A stretch of 64,000 nucleotides of DNA from Modicisalibacter tunisiensis (lineage in GTDB: Bacteria; Pseudomonadota; Gammaproteobacteria; Pseudomonadales; Halomonadaceae): positions 2,564,599 to 2,628,598 of the forward strand of contig NZ_JAGXFD010000001.1 in NCBI RefSeq assembly GCF_020148005.1, given 5' to 3'. The notes under the pieces were generated by a model that worked only from the letters and a program-made list of their open reading frames with translations, was not told where the DNA came from and searched no databases. Positions 51,725-60,875 of this stretch are shown here, one piece after another. The position numbers and the translations under genes were made by a program. The number at the start of each line of letters is the position of its first letter. Position 1 is the stretch's first letter.

Positions 51725-52522
51725 ATGAAACGCACCCTGCAGGGACTATGCGGTGCCGGCGTCCTGCTGCTCCCGCTGGCAGTCTGGGCCGCCCCGGTCG
51801 TCGAGGATCTCTCGGCCGGAAAAGGCAATTTCTACCAGCAGACCCAGGCGCGCGAAGAACCCGGCGGCAACCTGGTGCTGTTCAATCAGCTGAAGGAAAA
51901 CCAGCGCACGATCAAGGAGCTGCGAGGCCAGCTCGAGGAGCTGCGTTATCAGCTCGAACAGCAGAAGAGCCTGTCGCATCAGCGCTACCTGGATCTCGAG
52001 AAGCGTATCGACGCCATGAGCGGTAGTGGCAGTGGCGCCGGTGGCGCGTCGGGGCAGAGCGGGGCGTCATCCTCCGATACCGGCAATGAACCCACTTCCG
52101 CGTCGGGAAGCACAGCGTCCGGCGGTGAGGCGAGCGACTCCAGCCAGGCCGGTCGGCAGGCCTATCAGGCGGCCTTTGCCAAGGTGCAGGCGCGGGATTT
52201 CCAGGCGGCGATCCAGGCCTTCGAGGCGTTCGTCAAGGACTACCCGCAGTCACCGCTGCGTCCCAACGGCTACTACTGGCTGGGCGAACTCTACTCGGCA
52301 CGCTCCGAGCTGGATTCGGCGGCCAAGGCATTCAATACGGTGATCGAGTCCTATCCGCAGAGCGGCAAGGTGCCGGATGCGCTCTACAAGCTGGGGCTGC
52401 TCAAGGCGCGCCAGGGGAAACCGGATGCCGGCAAGGAACTGTTGACTCGGGTGGTCAAGGACTATCCTGACAGCAATGCGGCCGGCATGGCCCAGGATTT
52501 CCTCAACCAGTCCGGGTTGTAG
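51725..52522 (+). CDS. cpoB: Cell-division coordinator CpoB (YbgF)
   Basis: 265 residues: signal peptide (LCGAGVLLLPLAVWA), a trimeric coiled coil (about 45-90, ELRGQLEELRYQLEQQ), a Ser/Gly-rich linker and C-terminal TPR repeats (YQAAFAKVQARDFQAAIQAF and AFNTVIESYPQSGKVPDALY). CpoB links Tol-Pal to peptidoglycan synthase PBP1B. I use the ATG at 51725 (MKRTLQGL); the upstream frame is not a signal sequence. It closes the tol-pal block. Confidence 0.93.
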   Translation: MKRTLQGLCGAGVLLLPLAVWAAPVVEDLSAGKGNFYQQTQAREEPGGNLVLFNQLKENQRTIKELRGQLEELRYQLEQQKSLSHQRYLDLEKRIDAMSGSGSGAGGASGQSGASSSDTGNEPTSASGSTASGGEASDSSQAGRQAYQAAFAKVQARDFQAAIQAFEAFVKDYPQSPLRPNGYYWLGELYSARSELDSAAKAFNTVIESYPQSGKVPDALYKLGLLKARQGKPDAGKELLTRVVKDYPDSNAAGMAQDFLNQSGL

Positions 52523-52552
52523 GCGCGTTCATCGACCAGGAGGGCAAGCTAC

Positions 52553-53314
52553 ATGTCCTGCAAGATCGACTACCAGGCACCGCCCGGACTGCTGGCCGGG
52601 CGGGTGATTCTGGTCACCGGGGCCGGGGACGGCATCGGGCGGGCCGCCGCCCTGAGCTACGCGGCCCACGGCGCCACCGTGGTGCTGCTGGGGCGTACCC
52701 TGGGCAAGCTCGAGGCCGTCTATGACGAGATCGAGGCGCAGGGCGGGGCGCAACCGGCGATCTTCCCTCTCAACTTCGAGGGCGCGACCCACAAGGATTA
52801 TCAGGAACTCGCCGACCGGATCGGCAGCGAATTCGGCCGCCTGGACGGGGTGCTGCACAACGCCGGCCTGCTCGGTGGCCTGAGGCCCTTTGCCGATTAC
52901 GAGCCCGAGCTGTGGGAGCGCGTCATGCAGGTCAACATCAATGGCCCGATCTGGATGACCCGGGCCCTGTTGCCGCTGCTCGAGGCCTCGCCGGATGCGT
53001 CGGTGATCTTCACGTCGTCCGGCGTGGGACGCAGGGGACGCGCCCTCTGGGGCGCCTATGCGGTGTCCAAGTTCGCCACCGAGGGCTTCGTGCAGGTGCT
53101 GGCCGCCGAGCTCGAGGCGGAGACGGCCATCCGCGTCAACAGCCTCAACCCGGGGCGCACGCGTACCGCCATGCGTGCCGAGGCGGCGCCGGACGAGGAC
53201 CCCGCGACCCTGCGCACCCCGGAGGCGATCATGCCCACCTACCTGTGGCTGATGGGGCCGGACAGCCGCGGCCACACCGGCGAGCGCTTCGACGCCCAGC
53301 CCCCCGCCCGGTGA
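52553..53314 (+). CDS. yciK: Short-chain dehydrogenase YciK-like
   Basis: 253-residue NAD(P)-dependent oxidoreductase. The cofactor motif is VTGAGDGIGRAAALSYAAHG; the catalytic Ser-Tyr-Lys set is in FTSSGVGRRG and YAVSKFATEGFVQVLAAEL. The start sequence (IDYQAPPGLLAGRVILVTGA) matches YciK. In pseudomonads yciK follows ubiG-mupP in one operon; here it is co-directional with cpoB and convergent with mupP-ubiG. Substrate unknown. Confidence 0.88.
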   Translation: MSCKIDYQAPPGLLAGRVILVTGAGDGIGRAAALSYAAHGATVVLLGRTLGKLEAVYDEIEAQGGAQPAIFPLNFEGATHKDYQELADRIGSEFGRLDGVLHNAGLLGGLRPFADYEPELWERVMQVNINGPIWMTRALLPLLEASPDASVIFTSSGVGRRGRALWGAYAVSKFATEGFVQVLAAELEAETAIRVNSLNPGRTRTAMRAEAAPDEDPATLRTPEAIMPTYLWLMGPDSRGHTGERFDAQPPAR

Positions 53315-53336
53315 GGCGCCGGGGCGTCGGGCGCTG

Positions 53337-54008
53337 TCAGCCCAGCAGCGCCGACGCCAGGGCCGCCGGGGTCTCGAACCAGTGGTCGGCCTGCCAGCTC
53401 TCGCGATCCTCGCTTTCATCGAGATAGCCGTAACCCACGGCCACGGCGGTCATGCCGGCGGCACGGGCGGCCTGCATGTCGCGGGCATGATCGCCGATGT
53501 ACCAGCAGGCCTCGGCGGCCAGCCCCAGCCGGTGCGCGGCGGCATGCAGCGGGGCCGGATCGGGCTTCTTGACCGGCAGGTCGTCGGCACACAGCAGCAC
53601 GCCGGGGGTCAGCCCCAGGGCATCGATCAAGGGTGCCGCATAGGCGCGGGGCTTGTTGGTGACGATGCCCCAGGCCGGCGACGGCCGCGACCAGGCGCCC
53701 AGCACGGCCTCCAGCCCGGGAAAGACGCGGCTGTCCACGGCGACGGCCTCGGCATAGCGGTCGAGCAGGAACTGGCGCGCCTCGGCATGTTGCGGGTGGG
53801 CCGCCTCGAGCCCCAGCGCCAGCTGCACCAGCGCGCTGCCGCCGTTGGAGACCTGGGCGCGAATCACCGCATAGGGCAGTTCGGGCAAGCCGTGGTGGGC
53901 GCGCAGGGCGTTGGTGGCCCGCGCCAGGTCGGGGGCCGTGTCGATCAGGGTGCCGTCCAGGTCGAACAGCAGCCCCGCGGGGCTGCCGGGGCGACGCGAG
54001 CCGTTCAT
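53337..54008 (-). CDS. HAD phosphatase, MupP-like (N-acetylmuramate 6-phosphate / phosphoglycolate type)
   Basis: 223-residue HAD-superfamily phosphatase. Motif I is [12 protein letters not shown]; motif II is GIVTNKP; motif III/IV are VKKPDP and [15 protein letters not shown]. The sequence [20 protein letters not shown] and position directly after ubiG match Pseudomonas MupP, the cell-wall recycling enzyme dephosphorylating MurNAc 6-phosphate, better than Gph. The two families are close, so I leave the symbol blank. The start overlaps the ubiG stop (ATGA). Confidence 0.82.
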   Translation of the reverse strand: MNGSRRPGSPAGLLFDLDGTLIDTAPDLARATNALRAHHGLPELPYAVIRAQVSNGGSALVQLALGLEAAHPQHAEARQFLLDRYAEAVAVDSRVFPGLEAVLGAWSRPSPAWGIVTNKPRAYAAPLIDALGLTPGVLLCADDLPVKKPDPAPLHAAAHRLGLAAEACWYIGDHARDMQAARAAGMTAVAVGYGYLDESEDRESWQADHWFETPAALASALLG

Positions 54009-54736
54009 GGCGTGTCCAGCGTGCAGTGCATCAGGTAGTTGACCGAGACATCCCGCGGGGCGAGCCGGTAGCGGCGCGTCACCGGATTGTAGGTCAGCCC
54101 GCTCTGCTCGCGGATCCGCAGCCCGGTGGCACGGCACCAGTTCGACAGTTCGGAGGGGCGGATGAACTTGCGGTACTCGTGCGTGCCCTTGGGCAGCAGG
54201 CCCAGCACGTACTCGGCACCCAGGATGGCGAAGGCATAGGCCTTGGGATTGCGGTTGATGGTGGAGAAGAAGACGTGGCCGCCGGGGCGCACCAGGGTCG
54301 CGCAGGCGCGCACCACGGCGGCCGGGTCCGGCACGTGCTCGAGCATCTCCAGGCAGGTGACGATGTCGAACGCCCCGGGGTGGGCCTGTGCCATCTCCTC
54401 GGCGCTGGCGTGCCGGTAGTCGACCTCGACACCGCTTTCCTGCTGATGCAGGCGGGCTACCGCCAGCGGGGCCTCGCCGAGGTCGATGCCGGTCACGGTG
54501 GCGCCGCGGTGGGCCATGGCCTCGCTGAGGATGCCGCCGCCGCAGCCGACATCGATCACCGTCTTGCCGGCCAGTCCGGCGCGCGCGTCGATGAAGTCCA
54601 GACGCAGGGGATTGATCTCGTGGAGTGGCTTGAACTCGCTGTCGGGATCCCACCAGCGGCTGGCCAGTGCCTCGAACTTGGCGATTTCCTGATGATCGAC
54701 ATTGTGGCGGTGCGGGTCGGTCTGCCCCTGGGTCAT
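54005..54736 (-). CDS. ubiG: Ubiquinone biosynthesis O-methyltransferase
   Basis: 243-residue SAM-dependent enzyme doing both O-methylations of ubiquinone synthesis. SAM motif I is [16 protein letters not shown]; UbiG-type N-terminal sequence is [20 protein letters not shown], and [10 protein letters not shown]-type residues follow ([14 protein letters not shown]). Start is MTQGQT at 54736 with CCGGGAGAGG upstream. It is coupled to the downstream HAD phosphatase. Confidence 0.95.
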   Translation of the reverse strand: MTQGQTDPHRHNVDHQEIAKFEALASRWWDPDSEFKPLHEINPLRLDFIDARAGLAGKTVIDVGCGGGILSEAMAHRGATVTGIDLGEAPLAVARLHQQESGVEVDYRHASAEEMAQAHPGAFDIVTCLEMLEHVPDPAAVVRACATLVRPGGHVFFSTINRNPKAYAFAILGAEYVLGLLPKGTHEYRKFIRPSELSNWCRATGLRIREQSGLTYNPVTRRYRLAPRDVSVNYLMHCTLDTP

Positions 54737-55106
54737 TGCGCCTCTCCCGGTTGGCTGGTGACGGCCTGAATGCCTGGCGGGCCGGGGGCGAGTTGCCGGA
54801 TCCCGGAGCGCCATGCAGAATGCGATGCGCAGGCGGGTATCGTCTGCCATGTGGGTCGCCTGCGTCGCGTGCCCGCATTCTACTCGTTATCGGTCGACTT
54901 TGGGGATGCCGGGTGACGAATCGCCCCGGGATGTCGGAGGCGGTCATCCAGTCTCGGCCCATCCCCATTCGGCCGTAACGATGTTATCGTTCGTGAACCA
55001 CAGGGTGTGGACTGGCATCTGCATCCTTGATGGCGGCTCTTGCAGGACGCAGCGAGCCGCATGCCGCTCTGGCATAATCGATTCATTGATCCATGAGGAG
55101 GGACCC
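54737..55106. promoter_or_regulatory. Divergent region between ubiG and galU
   Basis: 370 bases without a convincing gene. It contains an exact inverted repeat AACGAT-GTT-ATCGTT (54977-54991) and a galU-proximal CATAAT at 55073-55078 that could be a -10; no confident -35 is spaced for it. Divergent promoters should be here. Confidence 0.5.
54977..54991. promoter_or_regulatory. Inverted repeat upstream of galU, candidate operator
   Basis: AACGAT-GTT-ATCGTT, perfect 6+3+6, AT-rich, about 116 bases before the galU ATG. Confidence 0.4.
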
Positions 55107-55994
55107 ATGATCCGCAAGGCAGTTCTCCCCGTCGCCGGTCTCGGCACCCGTTGTCTCCCGGCCTCCAAGGCCATCCCCAAGGAAATGATCACCATCGTCG
55201 ACAAGCCGGTGATCCAGTACGTCGTCGAGGAAGCCGTCAAGGCCGGCATCAAGGAGATCGTCCTGGTGACGCACTCCAGCAAGGGGGCGATCGAGAACCA
55301 CTTCGACAAGCACTTCGAGCTGGAGTCGATGCTCGAGGCCAAGGGCAAGGACGAGCTCCTGGCCGAGGTGCGTGCCATCGTGCCGGACGACGTGAGCATC
55401 ATCGCGGTGCGTCAGCCCGAGGCGCTGGGGCTGGGCCACGCCGTGCTGTGTGCCCGCCCGGTGGTCGGCGACGAGCCGTTTGCGGTCCTGCTGCCCGACG
55501 TGCTGGTGGACGACGAGGGCATGGCCCGCAATGACCTGGCCGGCATGATCGAGGCCTACGAGAGCAGCGGTGCCGCCCAGATCATGGTCGAGAACGTGCC
55601 CCGCGAGATGACCCACAAGTACGGCATCGTCGCGCTCGACGGCGACACGCCGGCCCCGGGTGGCAGCGCGCCGATCACCGGCATGGTGGAAAAGCCCAGT
55701 GTCGAGGAGGCGCCGTCCACCCTCGCGGTCATCGGCCGCTATCTGCTGCCCGGCGAGATCTTTGCGCTGCTGGCCGAGACGCCGCCCGGCGCCGGCAACG
55801 AGATCCAGCTGACCGACGCCATCGATCGCCTGCGCGAGACGCAGCCGGTGGCCGCCTATCGCATGCAGGGCGCCACCTACGACTGCGGTCACCAGCTCGG
55901 GTATCTCGAGGCGACGCTGGTGTACGCCAAGCGCCACCCCAAGTTCGGTGAAGGGTTCCAGGCGCTGCTCGCGCGCTACGCCGGCGAGGAGTAA
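55107..55994 (+). CDS. galU: UTP-glucose-1-phosphate uridylyltransferase
   Basis: 295-residue enzyme making UDP-glucose from UTP and glucose 1-phosphate, a donor for polysaccharides and osmolyte or lipid glycosylation. The N terminus KAVLPVAGLGTRCLPASKAI holds the nucleotide-binding loop and KPVIQYVVEEAVKAGI follows; EKP near FSVMVEKP-type position reads GMVEKPSVEE, with the typical GNEIQLTDAI near the C terminus. ATG 55107 follows GAGGAGGG. It lies 3 bases upstream of the dehydrogenase-like gene, which would be expected to use its product. Confidence 0.95.
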   Translation: MIRKAVLPVAGLGTRCLPASKAIPKEMITIVDKPVIQYVVEEAVKAGIKEIVLVTHSSKGAIENHFDKHFELESMLEAKGKDELLAEVRAIVPDDVSIIAVRQPEALGLGHAVLCARPVVGDEPFAVLLPDVLVDDEGMARNDLAGMIEAYESSGAAQIMVENVPREMTHKYGIVALDGDTPAPGGSAPITGMVEKPSVEEAPSTLAVIGRYLLPGEIFALLAETPPGAGNEIQLTDAIDRLRETQPVAAYRMQGATYDCGHQLGYLEATLVYAKRHPKFGEGFQALLARYAGEE

Positions 55995-55997
55995 GCC

Positions 55998-57284
55998 ATG
56001 CGAATCCTTCTTCACGGAAGCGAACTCGCCGCGGCCACCGCCGCCGCGGCCCTGTCCTCGGTGGGCCATCAGGTCACCTGGCTGCCCCATCCGGATGCGC
56101 CCTGGCAGCAACTGGCCGAGGCCGACTGGCTGGCCCGCGAACCCCAGGTGGGTGAGCAGCTGGAGGCCAGCCGGCGTTCGGGCACCCTGCGCCTGGTCGA
56201 GGCGCCGCCGGCCGGCGAGGAAATGGACATCGTCTGGCTGGCCCTGGCCCCGGATCAGCGCGAGGCGGCCGAGCGTTTCGTCGATACCGTGGCCGGCCAG
56301 CAGCACGCGCCGCTGGTGGTGGTCAACAACTCTACCTTCCCGGTCGGCCAGACCGAGTCGCTCGAAGGGCTGCTGCGCCATGCTTCCCAGGTGGCGGTGG
56401 TGCTGCCCGACATGCTCGAGGAAGGCCGGGCCTGGCAGGTCTTCACCCGCCCCACGCGGTGGCTGCTCGGCTGCGAGGATGACTGGGCGGGCGACCAGGT
56501 GCGCGAGCTGCTGCGGGCCTTCAATCGCCGCGCCGAGGTCTTCCAGCGCATGCCGCGGCGCGCCGCCGAGCTGACCAAGCTGGCGATCAACGGCATGCTG
56601 GCGACGCGCATCAGTTACATGAACGAGGTTGCCGGCCTGGCCGACTCGCTGGGCGTGGACGTGGAGCATGTTCGCCAGGGCATGGGGGCGGACACGCGCA
56701 TCGGCTACGAGTATCTCTACCCGGGCTGCGGCTTCGGCGGGCCCAACTTCTCGCGCGATCTGATGCGCCTGGCGGACGTCCAGCACGAGACGGGGCGCGA
56801 GTCCCAGCTGCTCGAGCAGGTGCTCGATATCAACGAGCACAAGAAGGAAACGCTGTTCCGCAAGCTGTGGACCCACTTTCACGGCCAGCTGCAGGGGCGC
56901 ACCGTGGCGATCTGGGGTGCGGCGTTCAAGCCGGGCACCACGCGCATCGACCACGCGCCGGTGCTGACCCTGCTGCGGGCGCTGTGGGCCCAGGGCGTGC
57001 ACGTGCGCCTGCACGACCCGGCGGCCCTGCCGGCATTGCGCCAGGTGGTCGGCAATCATCCGCTGCTGACCCTGCTCGATCAGGATCCCTACGAGGCCTG
57101 CGAGGGTGCCGATGCGCTGATGCTGGTCACGGAGTGGAAGTGCTACTGGAATCCGGACTGGCGACGGCTGGGCGAGACGCTGTCGGCGAGGCTGGTGCTC
57201 GATGGCCGCAATATCTACGATCCGGTCTACGTGGCCGCGCGTGGCCTGGTCTATCGGGGAATCGGCCGTCGCGCCGACCCGTGA
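55998..57284 (+). CDS. UDP-glucose 6-dehydrogenase homologue with altered active site
   Basis: 428 residues spanning the full UDP-glucose/GDP-mannose dehydrogenase architecture. Conserved: VNNSTFPVGQTESL, the ELTKLAINGMLATRISYMNE helix with K194 and N198, and C-terminal AFKPGTTRIDHAP and DGRNIYDP. Altered: the catalytic thiol motif GFGGxCFxKD reads GFGGPNFSRD, so Cys is N250 and Lys is R253 (D254 is kept), the PEFL-type glutamate reads PDML (D138), and the N-terminal GxGxxG reads HGSELAAA. A cysteine occurs at 244 instead. The sequence is not frameshifted. It may act on one step only, use a different chemistry, or be non-catalytic. It is 3 bases after galU. Confidence 0.85.
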   Translation: MRILLHGSELAAATAAAALSSVGHQVTWLPHPDAPWQQLAEADWLAREPQVGEQLEASRRSGTLRLVEAPPAGEEMDIVWLALAPDQREAAERFVDTVAGQQHAPLVVVNNSTFPVGQTESLEGLLRHASQVAVVLPDMLEEGRAWQVFTRPTRWLLGCEDDWAGDQVRELLRAFNRRAEVFQRMPRRAAELTKLAINGMLATRISYMNEVAGLADSLGVDVEHVRQGMGADTRIGYEYLYPGCGFGGPNFSRDLMRLADVQHETGRESQLLEQVLDINEHKKETLFRKLWTHFHGQLQGRTVAIWGAAFKPGTTRIDHAPVLTLLRALWAQGVHVRLHDPAALPALRQVVGNHPLLTLLDQDPYEACEGADALMLVTEWKCYWNPDWRRLGETLSARLVLDGRNIYDPVYVAARGLVYRGIGRRADP

Positions 57285-57312
57285 GGCGGATCAGGCAGCG
57301 AACGCCCGAACG

Positions 57313-57345
57313 AACAGCGCCCCGCAGAAGATGCGGGGCGCTGTT
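57313..57345. terminator. Strong bidirectional terminator between the ugd homologue and sodB
   Basis: Perfect 14-bp stem AACAGCGCCCCGCA / TGCGGGGCGCTGTT with a 5-base loop, followed by GTTTG on the plus strand and by CGTTCG on the minus strand. It lies between convergent genes. Confidence 0.88.
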
Positions 57346-57391
57346 GTTTGGGAGCCCGGCCGCGATGGCCGGGCGGGCCGATGCATCGTGA

Positions 57392-57970
57392 TCAGCCGAA
57401 GTTCTGGGCGACAAAGTCCCAGTTGAGGATGTTCCACACGGCATCCAGGTACTTCGGACGCGCGTTGCGATAGTCGATGTAGTAGGCGTGCTCCCAGACA
57501 TCGATGGTCAGCAGCGGCGTCTGGCCGTGGGCGATCGGGGTGTCGGCGTCATCGGTGTTGACGATGTCGACGCCGCCGTCGGCGGTCTTGATCAGCCAGG
57601 TCCAGCCGGAGCCGAAGTTGCCGGCGGCCTTGGTGTTGAACGCTTCCTTGAACTTGTCGAAGGAGCCGAACTTGGCGTTGATGGCCTCGGCCAGGGCGCC
57701 GCTCGGCTCGCCACCGCCATTCGGCGACAGGCAGTGCCAGTAGAAGGTGTGGTTCCACACCTGGGCCGCCTGGTTGAACAGGCCGCCGGAGGCGGACTTG
57801 ACGATTTCCTCGAGCGACTTGTTCTCGTCGTCGGTGCCCTTGGTCATGTCGTTGAGCTTGGTGACATAGGCCTGGTGGTGCTTGCCATAGTGGTACTCGA
57901 GGGTTTCCGCGGAGATGTGCGGTTCCAGCGCGTTCTTCTCGTAGGGCAGGGCGGGCAGTTCAAATGCCAT
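57392..57970 (-). CDS. sodB: Superoxide dismutase (iron type)
   Basis: 192-residue cytoplasmic iron superoxide dismutase. Metal ligands are H27, H74 ([10 protein letters not shown]), D157 and H161 ([11 protein letters not shown]). Q70 in [11 protein letters not shown] is the outer-sphere glutamine typical of Fe-SOD. Start is [20 protein letters not shown] at 57970. The AT-rich upstream gap (57971-58167) has no recognisable Fur box by eye. Confidence 0.95.
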   Translation of the reverse strand: MAFELPALPYEKNALEPHISAETLEYHYGKHHQAYVTKLNDMTKGTDDENKSLEEIVKSASGGLFNQAAQVWNHTFYWHCLSPNGGGEPSGALAEAINAKFGSFDKFKEAFNTKAAGNFGSGWTWLIKTADGGVDIVNTDDADTPIAHGQTPLLTIDVWEHAYYIDYRNARPKYLDAVWNILNWDFVAQNFG

Positions 57971-58167
57971 GGTCAACTCCTTGTCTTGAATCACCGTGGA
58001 ATACAGACCTTGATAAAAAACCTTACAATACCAAGCATCTGCGTTAAGTGTTGTCGCATCATATTAGCAGCCTGGGGTATGCTCGCCAATTCCGATAATG
58101 CGACTCGGGATTGACGGACACCGGCGCCGGCCATGGTGGCGCGCCCCCCAACCGACGAGGAGACCGC

Positions 58168-58962
58168 ATGGCGGATCATGATCAAGAACCCCGTCTGACC
58201 GCCCCCATCGTGCCGGGTCCGGAAGATGAGCTCAGCCCCCGCCATCGTGCCGCCGTCAGCGGCCGCCGGCCCCGGACCTGGCCGTTGTGGCTGCTGTGCC
58301 TGCTGCTGCTGGCCGGGCTGGCGGCGCTGGCCGGCCGCTACTGGCTGGATCGTCAGGCCTGGCAGGCGACCCAGCGTGAGCTGGGCGGCCAGGTGTCCAA
58401 TCTGCATGCGCGCCTCGACAGCCTCGATGACAGTCAGGGCGTGTCGAGTGCCACCTTCGAGAAGCGCATGGCGTCGGTCGACGACGGACGCGCCAGGTTG
58501 CGTGACCGGCTGGATGAATTGACATCGACCCTGAAGAGTCTAGATGAACGCACGCCGAACCGCGCTTCTCTGGACGCCGTGAACCGGCGTCTCGACGACG
58601 CCGACCAGCAGCGCTCGACGCTGGCCGATACCCTGAACGCCGTGCAGCGCTCGATGACCGCGCTGGAACAGCAAAGCGGCACCGCGCGCCAGGCCCTGGC
58701 CACACGGCTGTCCAGCCTGGAGACGGCACGCCAGACCGTGGCCGAGCGGCTGGACACCCTGAAGCGTTCCCAGGACAGCGCCACGGGCCGGCTCGATACC
58801 CTGGCCGGACGCATGGATTCGCTGGCCCAGTCGGCACAGACCCGACAGTCCCAGCTCGACAAGCTGGCCTCTCAGGTGGATGACCTGCGTGCGTCCTTGA
58901 CCGAGCTGCGTCAGAATCAGGTGGCTCTGAGTGCCTCGCTCGAGGCATTGCGTGGTGGTTGA
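58168..58962 (+). CDS. Single-pass membrane protein with long coiled coil, upstream of tamAB
   Basis: 264 residues: a short cytoplasmic segment rich in charged and proline residues, one transmembrane helix (about residues 38-58, WPLWLLCLLLLAGLAALAG), then roughly 200 residues of heptad-rich coiled coil (RLDSLDDSQ, RLRDRLDELTSTLKSLDE, LADTLNAVQRSMTALEQQ) predicted to lie in the periplasm. No enzymatic motif was recognised. ATG 58168 follows CGAGGAGACC; a TTG at 58111 has less support. It ends 56 bases before tamA on the same strand, so a link with the TAM machinery is possible but is inference. Confidence 0.75.
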   Translation: MADHDQEPRLTAPIVPGPEDELSPRHRAAVSGRRPRTWPLWLLCLLLLAGLAALAGRYWLDRQAWQATQRELGGQVSNLHARLDSLDDSQGVSSATFEKRMASVDDGRARLRDRLDELTSTLKSLDERTPNRASLDAVNRRLDDADQQRSTLADTLNAVQRSMTALEQQSGTARQALATRLSSLETARQTVAERLDTLKRSQDSATGRLDTLAGRMDSLAQSAQTRQSQLDKLASQVDDLRASLTELRQNQVALSASLEALRGG

Positions 58963-59018
58963 TGCGTCGTTCGTCCCGGGGCAGGATGACCGGTCGCCGG
59001 CAAGGGAGGCCTGATCTC

Positions 59019-60875
59019 ATGCGCTATCCGCGACTGGCCCTGTACGGGGCGGCCGTGGCGTTTGTCTGGAGCACCTCGGTCCTGGCGCTGGACGCCAGGG
59101 TGACGGGCATCGACGGGGAGCCGGCCGACAACATCCGCCACTATCTGGCGTCCATGACCGCCGGCGACTACAGTCGCGACCGCCTGACCCACGACATCAA
59201 GCAGCGTGCCGCCAAGGCGCTCAAGGCCTATGGCTACTATTCGCCGTCCTTTCAGGTGGTCCTGGAGGGCAAGCCCGACGTGGAGCGCGCCCGCATCGAG
59301 GTTTCCCCCGGCAAGCCGGTGATCATCCAGCATCTCGAGGTGTCGATCGAGGGGGAGGCCAGAGACGACAAGACCTTCACCCAGGCGCTCGAGGCGTTTC
59401 CGCTGCATGAAGGAGACCCGTTGCGCCATGCGCCCTACGAGGGACTGCGCAGCCGCCTGTCGACGCTGGCGCTGCAGCGGGGCTATTTCGATGCCACCTT
59501 CACCCGCCATCGCATCGAGGTGCGGCCCTGGCAGAACAGCGCTCGCATCTACCTGACCTTCGACAGCGGTCCCCGCTACCGTTTCGGCGACATCCGCTTC
59601 AGTGGCAGCCAGATCGATCAGGAGCGGCTGGTCAACCTGCTGCCCTTCGCCACCGGCGAGCCCTATCTGGCGGACAGCCTGGCCGAATACAATCAGCGCC
59701 TGGGACAGACGGGGTGGTTTCGCAGCATCGGCGTGCGCCCGCAGATCGAGCGGACCCAGCCCGTGGCACTGGCCCATCGAGGCTGGTGGGAGGCCGTGGA
59801 TCATCGGCCGGCAGGCGGCGAGGCCGCGGTCTCCGGCAGCGAACCGCTGCTGTCGGCCGACGCCATCGTCGCGGCGCGTGGCGTGGGCACCGAGGGGCCA
59901 CCGCGGGTGCCGGTCGATGTCAGCGTGATTCCTGCCGACCGTCACCAGTTCGAGATCGGGGTCGGCTACGCGACCGACGTCGGGCCGCGCACGCAGTTCT
60001 CCTGGAAGCAGCCGTGGATCAACGCGGACGGCGACAGCCTCGATCACGCGCTTTATCTGTCGGCTCCCGAGCAGACCTTCAGCGGCACCTACACCATGCC
60101 GCTGGAGAACCCGCGGCGTGACAGCTACGAGCTGCAGTACGGCCTGAAGAACCAGGACAACAAGGACACCCGCAGCCTGGAGGCGTCCGTGGAGCTGGCG
60201 CGGCGCTGGACCTTCGACAACGACTGGACCCAGCGGGTGTTCGTGCATGCCACCTACGAGGACTTCCGCCAGGCCAACCAGAAGGATCAAGTGCTGCTCT
60301 ACTACCCCGGGGTGAGCTGGAGCCGCACGCGGACCCGCAACCCGCGCTTCCCCACCTGGGGCGACCGGCAGCGGTTGTCGCTGGCAGCCTCCGACACCGT
60401 CTGGGGCTCGGATGCCAGCTTCCTGCGAGCGACCCTCGATTCGCAGTGGATCCGCTCGCTGGGCAGCGACTATCGCTTCATCGGACGCACCAGCCTGGGC
60501 GCCATGACGACCCCCGACTTCGACAAGATCCCCCCGTCGCTGCGCTTCTTCACCGGCGGTGATCGCAGCGTGCGGGGCTATGCCTACGAGAGCCTGGCGC
60601 CGACCAACGCCGACGGCGACCTGGTGGGGGGGCAGCAGCTGTTCGTGGCCAGCGTCGAGGCGCAGCGTCGCCTGACCGGCAACTGGTGGGGCGCCGCCTT
60701 CGTCGATACCGGCAACGCCTTCAACACCTGGTGGCCGCAGGATCTTGCCACCGGGGCGGGGCTGGGGATCCGCTGGGTGTCCCCGGTCGGGCCGATTCGC
60801 CTGGATATCGCTCACCCCTTCGATGACAAGGAGTCTTCGTGGCGTCTGCACTTCGCCATCGGGCCCGAGTTCTGA
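59019..60875 (+). CDS. tamA: Translocation and assembly module subunit TamA
   Basis: 618-residue outer-membrane protein of the Omp85 superfamily that with TamB supports outer-membrane lipid transport and autotransporter assembly. Signal peptide near MRYPRLALYGAAVAFVWSTS; POTRA repeats fill roughly residues 27-300; the 16-strand barrel starts about VIPADRHQFEIGVGYATDVG and ends GPEF. RFFTGGDRSVRGYAYESLAP carries the conserved VRGY lid-lock motif. An insertion of about 50 residues (242-297) interrupts the end of POTRA 3 relative to E. coli TamA. ATG 59019 follows AAGGGAGG. Confidence 0.93.
   Translation: MRYPRLALYGAAVAFVWSTSVLALDARVTGIDGEPADNIRHYLASMTAGDYSRDRLTHDIKQRAAKALKAYGYYSPSFQVVLEGKPDVERARIEVSPGKPVIIQHLEVSIEGEARDDKTFTQALEAFPLHEGDPLRHAPYEGLRSRLSTLALQRGYFDATFTRHRIEVRPWQNSARIYLTFDSGPRYRFGDIRFSGSQIDQERLVNLLPFATGEPYLADSLAEYNQRLGQTGWFRSIGVRPQIERTQPVALAHRGWWEAVDHRPAGGEAAVSGSEPLLSADAIVAARGVGTEGPPRVPVDVSVIPADRHQFEIGVGYATDVGPRTQFSWKQPWINADGDSLDHALYLSAPEQTFSGTYTMPLENPRRDSYELQYGLKNQDNKDTRSLEASVELARRWTFDNDWTQRVFVHATYEDFRQANQKDQVLLYYPGVSWSRTRTRNPRFPTWGDRQRLSLAASDTVWGSDASFLRATLDSQWIRSLGSDYRFIGRTSLGAMTTPDFDKIPPSLRFFTGGDRSVRGYAYESLAPTNADGDLVGGQQLFVASVEAQRRLTGNWWGAAFVDTGNAFNTWWPQDLATGAGLGIRWVSPVGPIRLDIAHPFDDKESSWRLHFAIGPEF

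Noticed and set aside
53337-54968. 543-codon frame on the minus strand containing the HAD phosphatase
   Set aside because: The upstream half is the wrong frame of ubiG; the phosphatase begins at 54008, overlapping the ubiG stop by ATGA.
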